This document shows, piece after piece, positions 55,725-64,000 of a stretch of DNA of 64,000 nucleotides. The notes beneath the pieces are model-generated. The model saw only the letters and a list, made by a program, of their open reading frames with translations, was not told the DNA's origin and made no database searches. Source of the stretch: Paraburkholderia sejongensis (GTDB lineage: Bacteria > Pseudomonadota > Gammaproteobacteria > Burkholderiales > Burkholderiaceae); assembly GCF_020880815.1 (NCBI RefSeq), contig NZ_JAJITD010000005.1, positions 1 through 64,000 of the forward strand, given 5' to 3'. How positions within the stretch are numbered: position 1 is the stretch's first letter; each line of letters opens with the position of its first letter. The position numbers and the translations under genes were made by a program.

Positions 55725-57698
55725 TTACGGTGCGATGTAACCCAGACGCGCCTTCAGCGATTGCGGACGGCCTTCGAACAATGCCGCGTAGTAGACCGTG
55801 TTGGACAACACATTCTTCACGTAGTCGCGCGTTTCCTGGAACGGGATCGACTCGGCGAAGATCGCGCCTTCGACCGGGCGTTGCAGCGACTGCCGCCAGT
55901 TGCGCGGACGGCCCGGACCGGCGTTGTAGCCGGCGGTGGCCAGCACCGCCGAACCGTCGAACTGATTGTAGATCATCGCCAGGTAGTTGGTGCCGAGCAG
56001 GATGTTGGTGTTGATGTCGTTCATCTGCTCGCGCGACACCGGGCCCAGGCCGATCTTTTTCGCGACCAGCTGCGCGGTGGCCGGCATCAGCTGCATCAGC
56101 CCGCCCGCGCCGACTTCGGAGCGCGCGTTGATGATGAAGCGCGATTCCTGGCGGATCAGCCCATACGCCCACTCGACGTCGAGCCCGCTCGACTGCGCGT
56201 CGCGCTCGACGATATCGCGGAACGGCGACAGATAGCGCAGCGAGAAATCGTGCTCGGCCTTCGTGCGGTCCGCGGTGTTGACGGTGCGGTCGTACAGCTG
56301 GATGCGGCGCGCGTATTCGGCGGCCGCGAGCAGTTGCCGGTCGCTCATCTGACGCAGCGGCCAGTTCCATTCGCGATTGCCTTCGAGGCGCAGGTTCAGC
56401 GCGTAGAACCGCTGGGCGAGATCGAAGCCGGCAGTGGCGCCGGCCTGCTGGATTTCGGCGTCGGTGACCGTGGTCTTCGGCGGCACGGTGATCTTCTGGC
56501 CGAGTTCTTCCGCGGCGAGCTGGCCGTAGAAGTTGAAGTTCTGCGCGATCGACTGGAATTCCTGATTGGCCGTGTCGACGTCGCCCGCCTGCTTCAGCGC
56601 GCGCGCGTGCCAGTACACCCACGACGGCTGCTTGCGCAGCCCTTCGGGCATCTGCTCGATCGACCAGCGCACCATGTTCCAGTCGCCGGCGAGCAGCGCG
56701 CTGCGGGTGCGCCATTCATACGCGGGATTGGACAGCGGCGCGTTGGCCGACAGCCGGAACCAGTCGACCGCGCCCGGCAGCTGCTTGACCGCCGCCTGAT
56801 AGCCGATCGTGCCCCAGCCGATCGCCCGCTCGGGCGAATTGAGCGACGGCGCGACCGATGCGAAAGTCGCCGCCGCCATTGCCGGATCGTTGCGCGCCAT
56901 CCGGGTGATCGCGAGCAGCGCCAGTTGATGCGACTGCGAATCGGCGCCGACGCCGCGCGCGAGCAGCAGCGGCGGCGTATTGACCGCCTGACTGAACAGC
57001 ACCGGGTCGGGCGCCTGATCGCCGAGCGCGTCGACGAGCTTGCTGCCGGTGCTGGTGTAGTTCTGTTCGTACGCGAGGCGGATCTGCTGCCAGATGTCGT
57101 CGTTGCTGAACTGACGATTGACGCCGAGCACCGTGATCAGATCGACGCAGCCGTCGCCGTACCACTTCGGATCGACCAGCAGGCCGCGCGCCGCATCCGC
57201 GACGTTCTCGCCGCGCGAGGCGCGCGATTCGAGCGCGTAGCACTTGACCTGGGTGTCGTCGTTGAGCACGAACAGCGGGTACTGCTGATCGAAGTTACGC
57301 CAGTCGTGACGCGTGCCGAGCACCGTCAGATAGTCGTTGCGCATGCGGTCGGCGATCGCCTGGCCGTCGTACTTCTGCAGGAACGCGAGCACCGGCGCGT
57401 CCGGCGCGTCGACCCGCGCATGGCCGGCCGAATCGAACAGCTGCGGTTTGATCTGGAAGTACTCCAGATACGCGGGCGCCGGATAGTCCGGAATCATGCT
57501 CGCGAGCTGGGCCGCGCGCGGGGCGTCGTTCTTGCGCGCGGCCTCGCGAAGCTGAACGAAGATCTGATCGTCGTTCGCATTCGTGAGCTGCGAGATGGGG
57601 AGAGGTTTGACGGCCGAGGCGGTGCTGCACGCGACGAGCGCCGCGGCGGCCAGCGCGGTACCGGCTGCGCGATATACTCGAAAAAGGCGTTTTGACAT
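55725..57698 (-). CDS. slt: soluble lytic murein transglycosylase
   Basis: A 657-residue periplasmic enzyme. It starts with a lipoprotein-like signal (lipobox LVAC within ALAAAALVACS), then a long helical superhelix (about 40-490) and a C-terminal SLT catalytic domain. The catalytic Glu is in YGLIRQESRFIINARSEVGA, followed by GGLMQLMPATAQLVAKKIGL. It cleaves peptidoglycan glycan strands from an end. ATG 57698 is preferred over an in-frame extension to 57767. Divergent from the cyclo-ligase gene with about 56 bp between starts. Confidence 0.96.
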   Translation of the reverse strand: MSKRLFRVYRAAGTALAAAALVACSTASAVKPLPISQLTNANDDQIFVQLREAARKNDAPRAAQLASMIPDYPAPAYLEYFQIKPQLFDSAGHARVDAPDAPVLAFLQKYDGQAIADRMRNDYLTVLGTRHDWRNFDQQYPLFVLNDDTQVKCYALESRASRGENVADAARGLLVDPKWYGDGCVDLITVLGVNRQFSNDDIWQQIRLAYEQNYTSTGSKLVDALGDQAPDPVLFSQAVNTPPLLLARGVGADSQSHQLALLAITRMARNDPAMAAATFASVAPSLNSPERAIGWGTIGYQAAVKQLPGAVDWFRLSANAPLSNPAYEWRTRSALLAGDWNMVRWSIEQMPEGLRKQPSWVYWHARALKQAGDVDTANQEFQSIAQNFNFYGQLAAEELGQKITVPPKTTVTDAEIQQAGATAGFDLAQRFYALNLRLEGNREWNWPLRQMSDRQLLAAAEYARRIQLYDRTVNTADRTKAEHDFSLRYLSPFRDIVERDAQSSGLDVEWAYGLIRQESRFIINARSEVGAGGLMQLMPATAQLVAKKIGLGPVSREQMNDINTNILLGTNYLAMIYNQFDGSAVLATAGYNAGPGRPRNWRQSLQRPVEGAIFAESIPFQETRDYVKNVLSNTVYYAALFEGRPQSLKARLGYIAP

Positions 57699-57754
57699 CG
57701 TTGTTTCTGGAGCGCGAATTGGACCAAAGCATAGCACGCAACCCCGTCCCGATA

Positions 57755-58318
57755 ATGAAAAAGGCATTGCGCCAGACGCTGCTGGAAGCCCGGCTGCAAG
57801 CGGCTTCCAGGCCGGCCGTGAATGCCGCGCTGGGGCGTCGCGTGCTCGATGTGCTGAAGCACTTCGGTGTGCCGAGCGTGGGTTTCTACTGGCCGCTAGC
57901 CGGCGAGTTCGATGCGCGCGGTCCGGTGTCGCTCTGGCTCGCCGGCGACGACAGCCGCGAAGCGAGTTTGCCGATCATCAAGGAGCGCGGCACCGCGCTC
58001 GAGTTCCACGCGTGGCACCCGCAGGTGCCGATGCGGGTCGGCCATCACAAGATCGCCGAGCCGACTTCGGGACGCATCGTGGTGCCCGACCTGCTGTTCG
58101 TGCCCTGCGTCGGTTTCGATGCCGACTGCTACCGGCTCGGCTACGGCGGCGGCTACTACGACCGCACGCTGGCTTCGTGGCCGGCGGCGAGCAAGCCGAT
58201 CACCGTGGGCATCGCGTATGACGCGTGTCGGATCGATGCGCTGCAGCGCGAGGCGCACGACATTCCGCTCGATCTGATCGTCACCGAAACGGGCTTTCAC
58301 CCGGGCCTGCCCGAGTGA
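57755..58318 (+). CDS. 5-formyltetrahydrofolate cyclo-ligase
   Basis: A 187-residue ATP-dependent enzyme that converts 5-formyl-THF to 5,10-methenyl-THF in one-carbon metabolism. The signature is LGYGGGYYDRTL (about residues 128-139), and PDLLFVPCVGFDADCYR precedes it. The start at 57755 (MKKALRQTLL) fits family length; an upstream TTG at 57692 would overlap the slt start. Divergent from slt. A hairpin without T tract lies just downstream (58338-58365). Confidence 0.94.
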   Translation: MKKALRQTLLEARLQAASRPAVNAALGRRVLDVLKHFGVPSVGFYWPLAGEFDARGPVSLWLAGDDSREASLPIIKERGTALEFHAWHPQVPMRVGHHKIAEPTSGRIVVPDLLFVPCVGFDADCYRLGYGGGYYDRTLASWPAASKPITVGIAYDACRIDALQREAHDIPLDLIVTETGFHPGLPE

Positions 58319-58337
58319 GCCGCCGCAACTGCCGCGA

Positions 58338-58365
58338 GCCGGGCGTGCGATAGCGTGCGCCCGGC
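58338..58365. repeat. 8-bp inverted repeat between the cyclo-ligase and pxpB
   Basis: GCCGGGCG (58338-58345) and CGCCCGGC (58358-58365) with a 12-nt loop and no T tract. Likely an mRNA-end structure rather than an intrinsic terminator. Confidence 0.4.
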
Positions 58366-58503
58366 GCGTCGCGCCGCCGCGCGGCCGCGCCAATCCGCTG
58401 GTTTGATCATGTACGCTTCAGTTATCGCTGATCCCGCGCCGGACCCGCGCCAATGCGCCGCGCGGTCCGCCTCCTCCGCCGACTCGACCCGGGCCGTCCA
58501 GCC

Positions 58504-59157
58504 ATGAGCCAACCCCGCATTTTTCCGCTTGGCGATAACGCGCTGATGTGCGTCGCGCCGCCCCCTGCCACGCTCGACTGCCAGCGGCGCGTGTGGGCCG
58601 CTGCCAGCGCCGCGCGCGACTGGCCGCAAGTACTCGAAGTCGTCCCCGGCATGAACAATCTGACGCTCGTGTTCGACCCGCTCGACACCGACGCCGACGC
58701 GCTCGCCGCCCAGCTGCTGGCGGCCTGGCACGCGGCGGACCCGAGCGCCGCGCCGACCCGCGAGGTCGAGGTGCCGGTCCAGTACGGCGGCGAGTTCGGC
58801 CCCGATCTGCAAGCGGTCGCCGAGCATACCGGGCTGAGCGCGCGCGAGGTCGTCGAGCGTCATGCGGGCGGCGACTACGTCGTGTTCTTCCTCGGCTTCC
58901 AGCCGGGCTTCGCCTATATGGGCGGCCTCGAAGCCGCGCTGCACACGCCGCGCCGCGCGTCGCCGCGGCTCGAGGTGGCGGCCGGTTCGGTCGGCATCGG
59001 CGGCGAGCAGACCGGCATCTATCCGGCGGTGTCGCCGGGCGGCTGGCAGTTGATCGGCCGCACCGAGGTGCCGCTGTTCGACCCGCTGCGCCGGCCGCCC
59101 ACGCTGCTGCAACCGGGCGACCGGGTGCGCTTCACGATCGCGGGGATGCACGCATGA
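58504..59157 (+). CDS. pxpB: 5-oxoprolinase subunit PxpB
   Basis: A 217-residue subunit of the ATP-dependent 5-oxoprolinase that opens 5-oxoproline (pyroglutamate) to glutamate. Family blocks are VPGMNNLTLVFDP, VVFFLGFQPGFAYMGGL and TPRRASPRLEVAAGSVGIG. PxpB forms a complex with PxpC. The start at 58504 gives MSQPRIFPLGD; the upstream in-frame part is Arg-rich and unlikely. Overlaps pxpC as ATGA. Confidence 0.95.
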   Translation: MSQPRIFPLGDNALMCVAPPPATLDCQRRVWAAASAARDWPQVLEVVPGMNNLTLVFDPLDTDADALAAQLLAAWHAADPSAAPTREVEVPVQYGGEFGPDLQAVAEHTGLSAREVVERHAGGDYVVFFLGFQPGFAYMGGLEAALHTPRRASPRLEVAAGSVGIGGEQTGIYPAVSPGGWQLIGRTEVPLFDPLRRPPTLLQPGDRVRFTIAGMHA

Positions 59158-60206
59158 TCGACGTGATCCGCGCGGGTCTGCAGACCACCATTCAGGACCT
59201 CGGCCGCCACGGCTATCGCCATCTCGGCGTCGCGATGGGCGGGGCGCTCGACCGCCTGTCGCTCGAAGTCGGCAATCGCCTCGTCGGCAACCGGCCCGAC
59301 GCGGCCGGCCTCGAAATCACCTTCGGCCCGACCGTGCTGCGCTTTCTGCGCGCGACGCGGGTCGCGATCACCGGCACCGACTTCGGCGCGACGCTCGACG
59401 GCAAGCCGGTCTATGCATGGTGGAGCCTGCCAGTGCAGGCCGGCCAGGAGCTGGTGCTGAACGCGGCGAAGCGCGGGATGCGCGGTTACGTGTGCGTGGC
59501 CGGCGGTATCGACGTGCTGCCGGTGCTCGGCTCGCGCGGCACCGATCTGGCCGGCCATTTCGGCGGCCTCGGCGGCCGCGCGCTCGTCGACGGCGACCGT
59601 CTGCCGGTCGGCGCGCCGCCGCAGCGGAGCCAGCTCGGCTTCACGCCGGAGGCGCCCGAGTTCGGCGTGAAGGCGCCCGTGTTGTGCAAGTTCGTGCAGG
59701 TGCACGAACCGCTGCGGCGCGGCCGGCATCCGTCGGGGGTGCCGTGGGCGGTGCCGATCCGGGTGCTGCGCGGCCCCGAATACGACAGCTTCACCGCTGC
59801 CGCCCAGGAGTCGTTCTGGGCCGACGAATGGCTGGTCACGCCGAACAGCAACCGGATGGGCTACCGGCTCGCCGGCACCGAGTTGGCGCGCGCGCGCAAG
59901 AGCGATCTGCTGTCGCACGCGGTGTTGCCCGGCACGATCCAGGTGCCGCCGAACGGCCAGCCGATCGTGCTGATGAGCGACGCGCAGACCACCGGCGGCT
60001 ATCCGAAGATCGGCGCGGTGATCCAGGCCGATCTGTGGAAGCTCGCGCAGGTGCGGTTGAACGCGGCGGTGCGCTTCATCCCGACAACGCCCTACGAGGC
60101 GCGCCACGCATTACTCGAAGAACGCGCGTATCTGCGGCAGATCGATGCCGCGATCGCGATGCATGAAGAGCGTTGCGCGCGCCGGGCGGCGCTCGCGACG
60201 CGGTAA
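59154..60206 (+). CDS. pxpC: 5-oxoprolinase subunit PxpC
   Basis: A 350-residue partner subunit, biotin-dependent carboxylase-like fold without biotin. [20 protein letters not shown] begins the domain. [18 protein letters not shown] and [18 protein letters not shown] are family landmarks. The ATG at 59154 overlaps the pxpB stop by four bases, so translation is coupled. Followed by pxpA after a 20-bp gap. Confidence 0.95.
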   Translation: MIDVIRAGLQTTIQDLGRHGYRHLGVAMGGALDRLSLEVGNRLVGNRPDAAGLEITFGPTVLRFLRATRVAITGTDFGATLDGKPVYAWWSLPVQAGQELVLNAAKRGMRGYVCVAGGIDVLPVLGSRGTDLAGHFGGLGGRALVDGDRLPVGAPPQRSQLGFTPEAPEFGVKAPVLCKFVQVHEPLRRGRHPSGVPWAVPIRVLRGPEYDSFTAAAQESFWADEWLVTPNSNRMGYRLAGTELARARKSDLLSHAVLPGTIQVPPNGQPIVLMSDAQTTGGYPKIGAVIQADLWKLAQVRLNAAVRFIPTTPYEARHALLEERAYLRQIDAAIAMHEERCARRAALATR

Positions 60207-60226
60207 CAGGAAGGAGAGGAATCACC

Positions 60227-60979
60227 ATGGAAATCGATCTGAATGCCGATCTCGGCGAAGGCTGCGGCTCCGACGAGGCGCTGCTCGACCTCGTCAGCTC
60301 GGCGAACATCGCGTGCGGCTGGCATGCGGGCGGCCCCAACGCGATGCGCGACTGCGTGCGCTGGGCCGTGCAAAAGGGCGTGTCGATCGGCGCGCATCCG
60401 AGCTTCAACGATCCGGAGAATTTCGGCCGCAAGGAAATGGACCTGCCCGCGCAGGACATCTACGCGGGCGTGCTGTACCAGCTCGGCGCGCTGTCGGCGA
60501 TCGCGCAGGCCGAGGGCGGGCGCATCGCGCACGTGAAGCCGCATGGCGCGCTGTACAACCAGGCCGCGCGCGACGCCCAGATTGCCGATGCGATCGTGTC
60601 GGCGGTGCATGACTTCGATCCGTCGGTCGCGGTGTTCGCGCTGGCCGGCAGCGGGCTCGTGAGCGCCGCGCGCAACGCGGGCCTGACCGCGATCGAAGAA
60701 GTGTTCGCCGACCGCGGCTATCGCGCCGACGGTTCGCTGGTGCCGCGCAAGGAGCCGGGCGCGCTGCTCGACGACGAAGACCTCGTGCTCGAACGCACGC
60801 TGGCGATGATCCGCGAGCAGCGCGTGAAGTCGGTCGATGGACAATGGGTGCCGTTGAATGCGCAGACCATCTGTCTGCATGGCGACGGGCCGCATGCGCT
60901 GGCGTTCGCGCGGCGGATTCGCGCCGCGCTCGAGGCGGCGGGCATCGAGGTGCACGCGGCGAGTTCGGCGCGGATTTGA
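60227..60979 (+). CDS. pxpA: 5-oxoprolinase subunit PxpA
   Basis: A 250-residue LamB/YcsF-family subunit. [12 protein letters not shown] opens the domain, [13 protein letters not shown] and [14 protein letters not shown] follow, and [16 protein letters not shown] is the C-terminal landmark. Completes the three-subunit 5-oxoprolinase encoded as pxpB-pxpC-pxpA. An AAGGAGAGG site precedes ATG 60227. No terminator with a T tract follows. Confidence 0.96.
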   Translation: MEIDLNADLGEGCGSDEALLDLVSSANIACGWHAGGPNAMRDCVRWAVQKGVSIGAHPSFNDPENFGRKEMDLPAQDIYAGVLYQLGALSAIAQAEGGRIAHVKPHGALYNQAARDAQIADAIVSAVHDFDPSVAVFALAGSGLVSAARNAGLTAIEEVFADRGYRADGSLVPRKEPGALLDDEDLVLERTLAMIREQRVKSVDGQWVPLNAQTICLHGDGPHALAFARRIRAALEAAGIEVHAASSARI

Positions 60980-61357
60980 GTTTTTGCCGTGCGCGTGGGC
61001 GCCGGCACCGGTGTGAGTAGCGCCGCCGCGCGTCGGCAAACGCGCGGTTGAGCGCTCACCTCGCCAGCCCGATCCAGACCGCGCGCCTCGCCCCCGGGTG
61101 AGCCGCGTCGCCGCTTCAACGCGCCGCCTTAGCGCCCTGCTTCAACCCCCGTCTCACCGCGGGGCGTTTTGCCAGCAGCAGCGCTGGTTCTTTCGCGGCG
61201 GCCCCGGCAAACCACGGGTGCCCACGCATCCGCCGTACCGATTCTGAGAGTTCAACGCGGCCGCAGCGCCGCGGCAGCAAGCCGGTCCACCAACCCGGTG
61301 CGCCGGTTCACCTCAGCCGCCAGCCGCGGCGAAGTCGGATCACTCAAGGAGATCTCG
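60980..61357 (+). other. 378-bp intergenic region between pxpA and the DUF969 gene
   Basis: No gene is supported. Very G+C-rich. A weak hairpin CCCCG/CGGGG followed by CGTTTT lies at about 61146-61171 and might be a terminator or attenuator. AAGGAGATCTCG gives the ribosome site for the DUF969 gene. It is unclear whether pxpBCA and the membrane genes are one transcript. Confidence 0.35.
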
Positions 61358-62155
61358 ATGCAGACAACCGTCACTTTGTGGCCGCTTATCGGTGTGGCCG
61401 TCATCATCGTCGGCTTTCTGTTGCGCTTCAATCCGATGCTGATCGTGGCAGTCGCGGCGATCGTCACCGGCTTCGCCGCGCATTTCCCCCCTGGAAAAAT
61501 TCTCGCGCTGATCGGCACCGGCTTCATCAAGACCCGCAATATCCCGCTGATCATCCTGTTGCCGCTCGCGGTGATCGGTCTATTGGAGCGGCACGGCTTG
61601 CGCGAGCGCGCGCAGGCGTGGATCGGCAGCATCAAGGCGGCCACCGCCGGGCGTCTGCTGATCGTCTATCTGGCGGTGCGCGAGCTGACCGCCGCGGCCG
61701 GCCTGACCGGGCTCGGCGGCCACCCGCAGATGGTCCGTCCGCTGATCGCGCCGATGGCCGAAGGCGCGACCGAAAACCGCTTCGGCAAGATCGGCGATGC
61801 GGTGCGCTTCCGCCTGCGCGCATTCGCCGCGGCAACCGACAACGTCGGCCTGTTCTTCGGCGAGGACGTGTTCGTCGCGTTCGGCGCGATCGTACTGATG
61901 ACGACCTTCCTGAAGGAGGCGGGGATCATCGTCGAACCGCTGCACGTCGCGATGTGGGGAATTCCGACCGCAATCAGCGCGTTCATCGTGCATGGTTTCC
62001 GGCTGTGGCTGCTCGACCGCTGGCTCGAACGCGAATTGCGCGGCAACCGGCCGGGCGGCGGTGCGGGCGCGGCGAGTTCTTCGTCCACCACTTCATCGCC
62101 GGCTTCCTCGGCCGCTACGCGCGCCACGAAGTCCGCCACCGGAGACCAAGCATGA
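61358..62155 (+). CDS. DUF969-family membrane protein
   Basis: A 265-residue integral membrane protein with about six helices (LWPLIGVAVIIVGFLLRFN; IPLIILLPLAVIGLLERHGL). DUF969/DUF979 pairs are commonly found beside 5-oxoprolinase genes and are suspected permeases, so a pyroglutamate or peptide transport role is inferred. The last 35 residues form a Ser/Thr/Ala-rich tail (AASSSSTTSSPASSAAT). It overlaps the DUF979 gene as ATGA (62152-62155). Confidence 0.9.
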   Translation: MQTTVTLWPLIGVAVIIVGFLLRFNPMLIVAVAAIVTGFAAHFPPGKILALIGTGFIKTRNIPLIILLPLAVIGLLERHGLRERAQAWIGSIKAATAGRLLIVYLAVRELTAAAGLTGLGGHPQMVRPLIAPMAEGATENRFGKIGDAVRFRLRAFAAATDNVGLFFGEDVFVAFGAIVLMTTFLKEAGIIVEPLHVAMWGIPTAISAFIVHGFRLWLLDRWLERELRGNRPGGGAGAASSSSTTSSPASSAATRATKSATGDQA

Positions 62156-63108
62156 CCTTCACGATCACCTATCTGTTCTGGCTGCTGGGCATCGTGCTGC
62201 TGATCGTCGGCGGCATGATCGTGCTGGATCGCGAGCATCCGCGCCGCTTCACCGCCGGTGGCTTCTGGATTCTGTATGCGCTGATTTTCCTGATCGGCGA
62301 CCGGCTGCCGCCCGCGCTGGTCGGTGTCGCGGTGATCGCGATGGCGGTGATCGCGGGCTTCGGCGGAGTGACCGCGGGCAAGCCGAAGACGTTGTCGCTG
62401 GAGGCGCGCATCGCGAGCGCCACGCGGCTGCGCAACAAGCTGTTCGTGCCCGCGCTGACGATTCCGGTCGTCACCGTCGTCATCACGCTCTCGGCGAGTC
62501 ATCTGGTGTTCGGTGGCGTCCCGCTGATCGAGAAAGCCAATGTGACGCTGATCGGTTTCGGGATCGGCTGCGTGATCGCGTTGGCGATCGCGTGCGTGAT
62601 CACCCGCGACACGGTCGGGCAATCGATGAAGGAAGCGCGCCGATTAGTCGATGCGCTTTCGTGGGCGGCGGTGCTGCCGCAGATGCTCGGCATGCTCGGC
62701 CTCGTGTTCTCCGACGCGGGCGTCGGCAAGGCGGTCGCGCACGTGACCACGTCGTATATCAGCCTCGACTACCGGTTCGTCGCGGTCGCGGTGTACTGCA
62801 TCGGTATGGCGCTGTTCACGATGGTGATGGGCAACGGCTTCGCCGCGTTTCCGGTGATGACGGGCGGCGTCGGTGTGCCGATTCTGGTCGGCGTGTTCCA
62901 CGGCAACCCGGCGGTGATGGCCGCGATCGGGATGTTCTCCGGCTACTGCGGGACGCTGATGACGCCGATGGCCGCGAACTTCAACATGGTGCCGGCCGCG
63001 CTGCTCGAGTTGCCCGACAAGAACGCGGTGATCAAGGTGCAGGTGCCGACTGCGTTGACGATGCTGGTGATCAATATTTTCCTGCTGAATTTTTTGATGT
63101 TTTTGTAA
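62152..63108 (+). CDS. DUF979-family membrane protein
   Basis: A 318-residue membrane protein with about nine helices (TYLFWLLGIVLLIVGGMIVL; VAVYCIGMALFTMVMGNGFA). The MGNGFAAFPVMTGGVGVPIL and GYCGTLMTPMAANFNMVPAA blocks are typical. Partner of the DUF969 protein and coupled to it by ATGA. Usually followed by a pyroglutamyl peptidase gene in related clusters; none is present here before the end of this unit. Confidence 0.9.
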   Translation: MTFTITYLFWLLGIVLLIVGGMIVLDREHPRRFTAGGFWILYALIFLIGDRLPPALVGVAVIAMAVIAGFGGVTAGKPKTLSLEARIASATRLRNKLFVPALTIPVVTVVITLSASHLVFGGVPLIEKANVTLIGFGIGCVIALAIACVITRDTVGQSMKEARRLVDALSWAAVLPQMLGMLGLVFSDAGVGKAVAHVTTSYISLDYRFVAVAVYCIGMALFTMVMGNGFAAFPVMTGGVGVPILVGVFHGNPAVMAAIGMFSGYCGTLMTPMAANFNMVPAALLELPDKNAVIKVQVPTALTMLVINIFLLNFLMFL

Positions 63109-63187
63109 GGGGGTGGTTTTGGAGGGGAACGGTGAGGCGCTGGGGGGTGTTTATGCACGTCACCGTTTCTGAAGGGCCGGTCCTGGT

Positions 63188-63778
63188 TCAAGCGCCGTTC
63201 TTCTCGCGCCAGCGGGCTACATAAGAGCGCATTGCGATGACCGTCAGCAGCGAGACGATGAAGCCGAAAATGAGCATCGTAGCGGCGAACACGTCGTCGG
63301 AATCTTCGCAGCCGTGCGCATCGAATGCGCCGTTGAGCATGGTAAAGAACGCGTAACTGGCATCGCTGCGAAACCATCCGGTCAGGTCCAGCAACGATAC
63401 GATCCAGCGTGTGACTGGCAAGAACATCAGCAGTGCGAGCGAGAAGCAGATCAGCGTGCTTTTTATCCAGGACTTCTTTCGCGGTCGTCTCTGCCGGGAC
63501 CGGCGATACCGGCTGACGGCCGTCCAGCAAAGGTTGGCGATCAACAGCGAGACGAAGAAGCCGACGACGTTCAGCACGGCGCTAACTGCATTCCAGCGGC
63601 TGTCGTAACTAAACCTGGCCAACGCGTCGAAAAGCGGCGCGAAGAAGTCCCACTCTGTGATGCCGTAAAGCGAATCCCACACGCCGGGGAGCATGGAAAG
63701 AATGTGTCCCGCCGATAGAGACGTCACTACTGCTATTGCTATGCATGCTGGCGTCTTTTTAATTGGTGAAGTCATCAT
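63188..63778 (-). CDS. membrane protein with a duplicated small-membrane module
   Basis: A 196-residue membrane protein. Two similar units are seen. Unit 1 has HILSMLPGVWDSLYGITEWD, FFAPLFDALARF and VVGFFVSLLIANLCW. Unit 2 has RWIVSLLDLTGWFRSDASYA, FFTMLNGAFDAHG and IFGFIVSLLTVIAM. The two are joined by a basic loop (RYRRSRQRRPRKKSW). Starts at 63778 or 63775; GGGAG sits just before. It overlaps the upstream gene as ATGA. No known family. It converges on DUF979. Confidence 0.75.
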   Translation of the reverse strand: MMTSPIKKTPACIAIAVVTSLSAGHILSMLPGVWDSLYGITEWDFFAPLFDALARFSYDSRWNAVSAVLNVVGFFVSLLIANLCWTAVSRYRRSRQRRPRKKSWIKSTLICFSLALLMFLPVTRWIVSLLDLTGWFRSDASYAFFTMLNGAFDAHGCEDSDDVFAATMLIFGFIVSLLTVIAMRSYVARWREKNGA

Positions 63779-64000
63779 CGCGTCTCCCGATAGCGCCGAT
63801 GACGCAACCGCATGATGATCGTCCATGCTGCATTGACGGACACCAACGAGACGAAAAAACCGGCAACGGTCAGCGTCCCGATGATGACGTCCAGGTTGCC
63901 TTCGTTGCCATACGTATCGAATGCACGGAACAGCGGTTTAAAAAAGCTATAGCCGTCCGCGCTGTAAATCCATTCCCATACACCCGGGAGCCGCGAAATC
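63775..64000 (-). CDS. partial small membrane protein, paralogue of the next gene
   Basis: Only the last 74 residues are inside the window; the 5' end lies beyond the right edge. The sequence SRLPGVWEWIYSADGYSFFK, then PLFRAFDTYGNEGNLDVIIG and VAGFFVSLVSVN, matches both units of the 196-residue protein. It ends in a basic stretch (RLRHRRYRETR) and its TGA overlaps the next ATG. A third copy of the module in under 850 bp. Confidence 0.7.
   Translation of the reverse strand, partial: ISRLPGVWEWIYSADGYSFFKPLFRAFDTYGNEGNLDVIIGTLTVAGFFVSLVSVNAAWTIIMRLRHRRYRETR

Noticed and set aside
1..64000. CRISPR arrays, tRNA genes, intact insertion sequences or integrases
   Set aside because: None was seen on reading both strands; T-loop-like strings such as the one near 54770 lie inside certain coding genes.

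Overview
The window looks like primary-chromosome sequence from a Burkholderiaceae bacterium, most likely Paraburkholderia or Burkholderia. The evidence is very high G+C with strong C/G third positions, Burkholderia-type families (DUF2957 lipoproteins, DUF2242, DUF1835), a TetR-controlled paaABCDE cluster, a fused indolepyruvate ferredoxin oxidoreductase and a glmU-glmS pair. It is mostly ordinary core genome, with one lower-G+C accessory island at about 40.7-45.5 kb.

Layout. 1-340: promoter and leader of a 16S-led rRNA operon transcribed leftward out of the window. 0.3-3.4 kb: secreted SGNH esterase and FAD-dependent dehydrogenase. 3.5-9.0 kb: phenylacetyl-CoA epoxidase paaABCDE with a palindromic operator in its promoter, a strong terminator, then a DUF1835 gene and the TetR regulator likely to be PaaR. 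9.4-16.2 kb: GNAT protein, Lrp/AsnC regulator divergent from hpd (tyrosine catabolism), and a 1200-residue indolepyruvate ferredoxin oxidoreductase. The neighbouring genes handle aromatic amino acid products. 16.4-24 kb: maeB, an MFS transporter, pyrE, a PEBP-like protein, a flavodoxin-fold protein and argC (type 2). 24.3-28.1 kb: two tandem paralogous DUF2957 lipoproteins and an OmpW-like porin. 28.3-33.5 kb: LysE and EamA transporters, a 3-hydroxyisobutyrate-dehydrogenase-like enzyme, a Mut7-C protein and several small proteins. 33.5-34.1 kb: an intergenic region with two perfect DnaA boxes and repeated GTTAAC. 34.1-40.6 kb: envelope proteins (DUF2242 lipoprotein, lytic transglycosylase, an internally duplicated exported protein) and a lipoprotein phosphoesterase followed by a di-heme cytochrome c peroxidase.

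40.7-45.5 kb: accessory island. A two-gene operon of unknowns diverges from a 602-residue protein that joins a DnaJ-type zinc finger, membrane helices, a peptidoglycan-binding-like domain and an LprI-like domain. A small four-cysteine protein, a NUDIX hydrolase and about 1.1 kb with no convincing gene follow. This is the best candidate here for an undescribed system.

45.5-63.1 kb: core genes. These are glmS/glmU (UDP-GlcNAc), ttcA, folB, a FolM-like SDR, a MidA-like methyltransferase, DUF2905, cca overlapping a GST gene, an NDUFA9-like protein, slt, 5-FTHF cyclo-ligase, and pxpBCA with DUF969/DUF979 membrane proteins (5-oxoproline use). The right edge holds a convergent pair of related small membrane proteins built from a repeated module; the outer one is cut by the window end.

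Many genes are separated by clear intrinsic terminators, and several gene pairs overlap as ATGA. No tRNA, CRISPR array, intact insertion sequence or integrase was seen.
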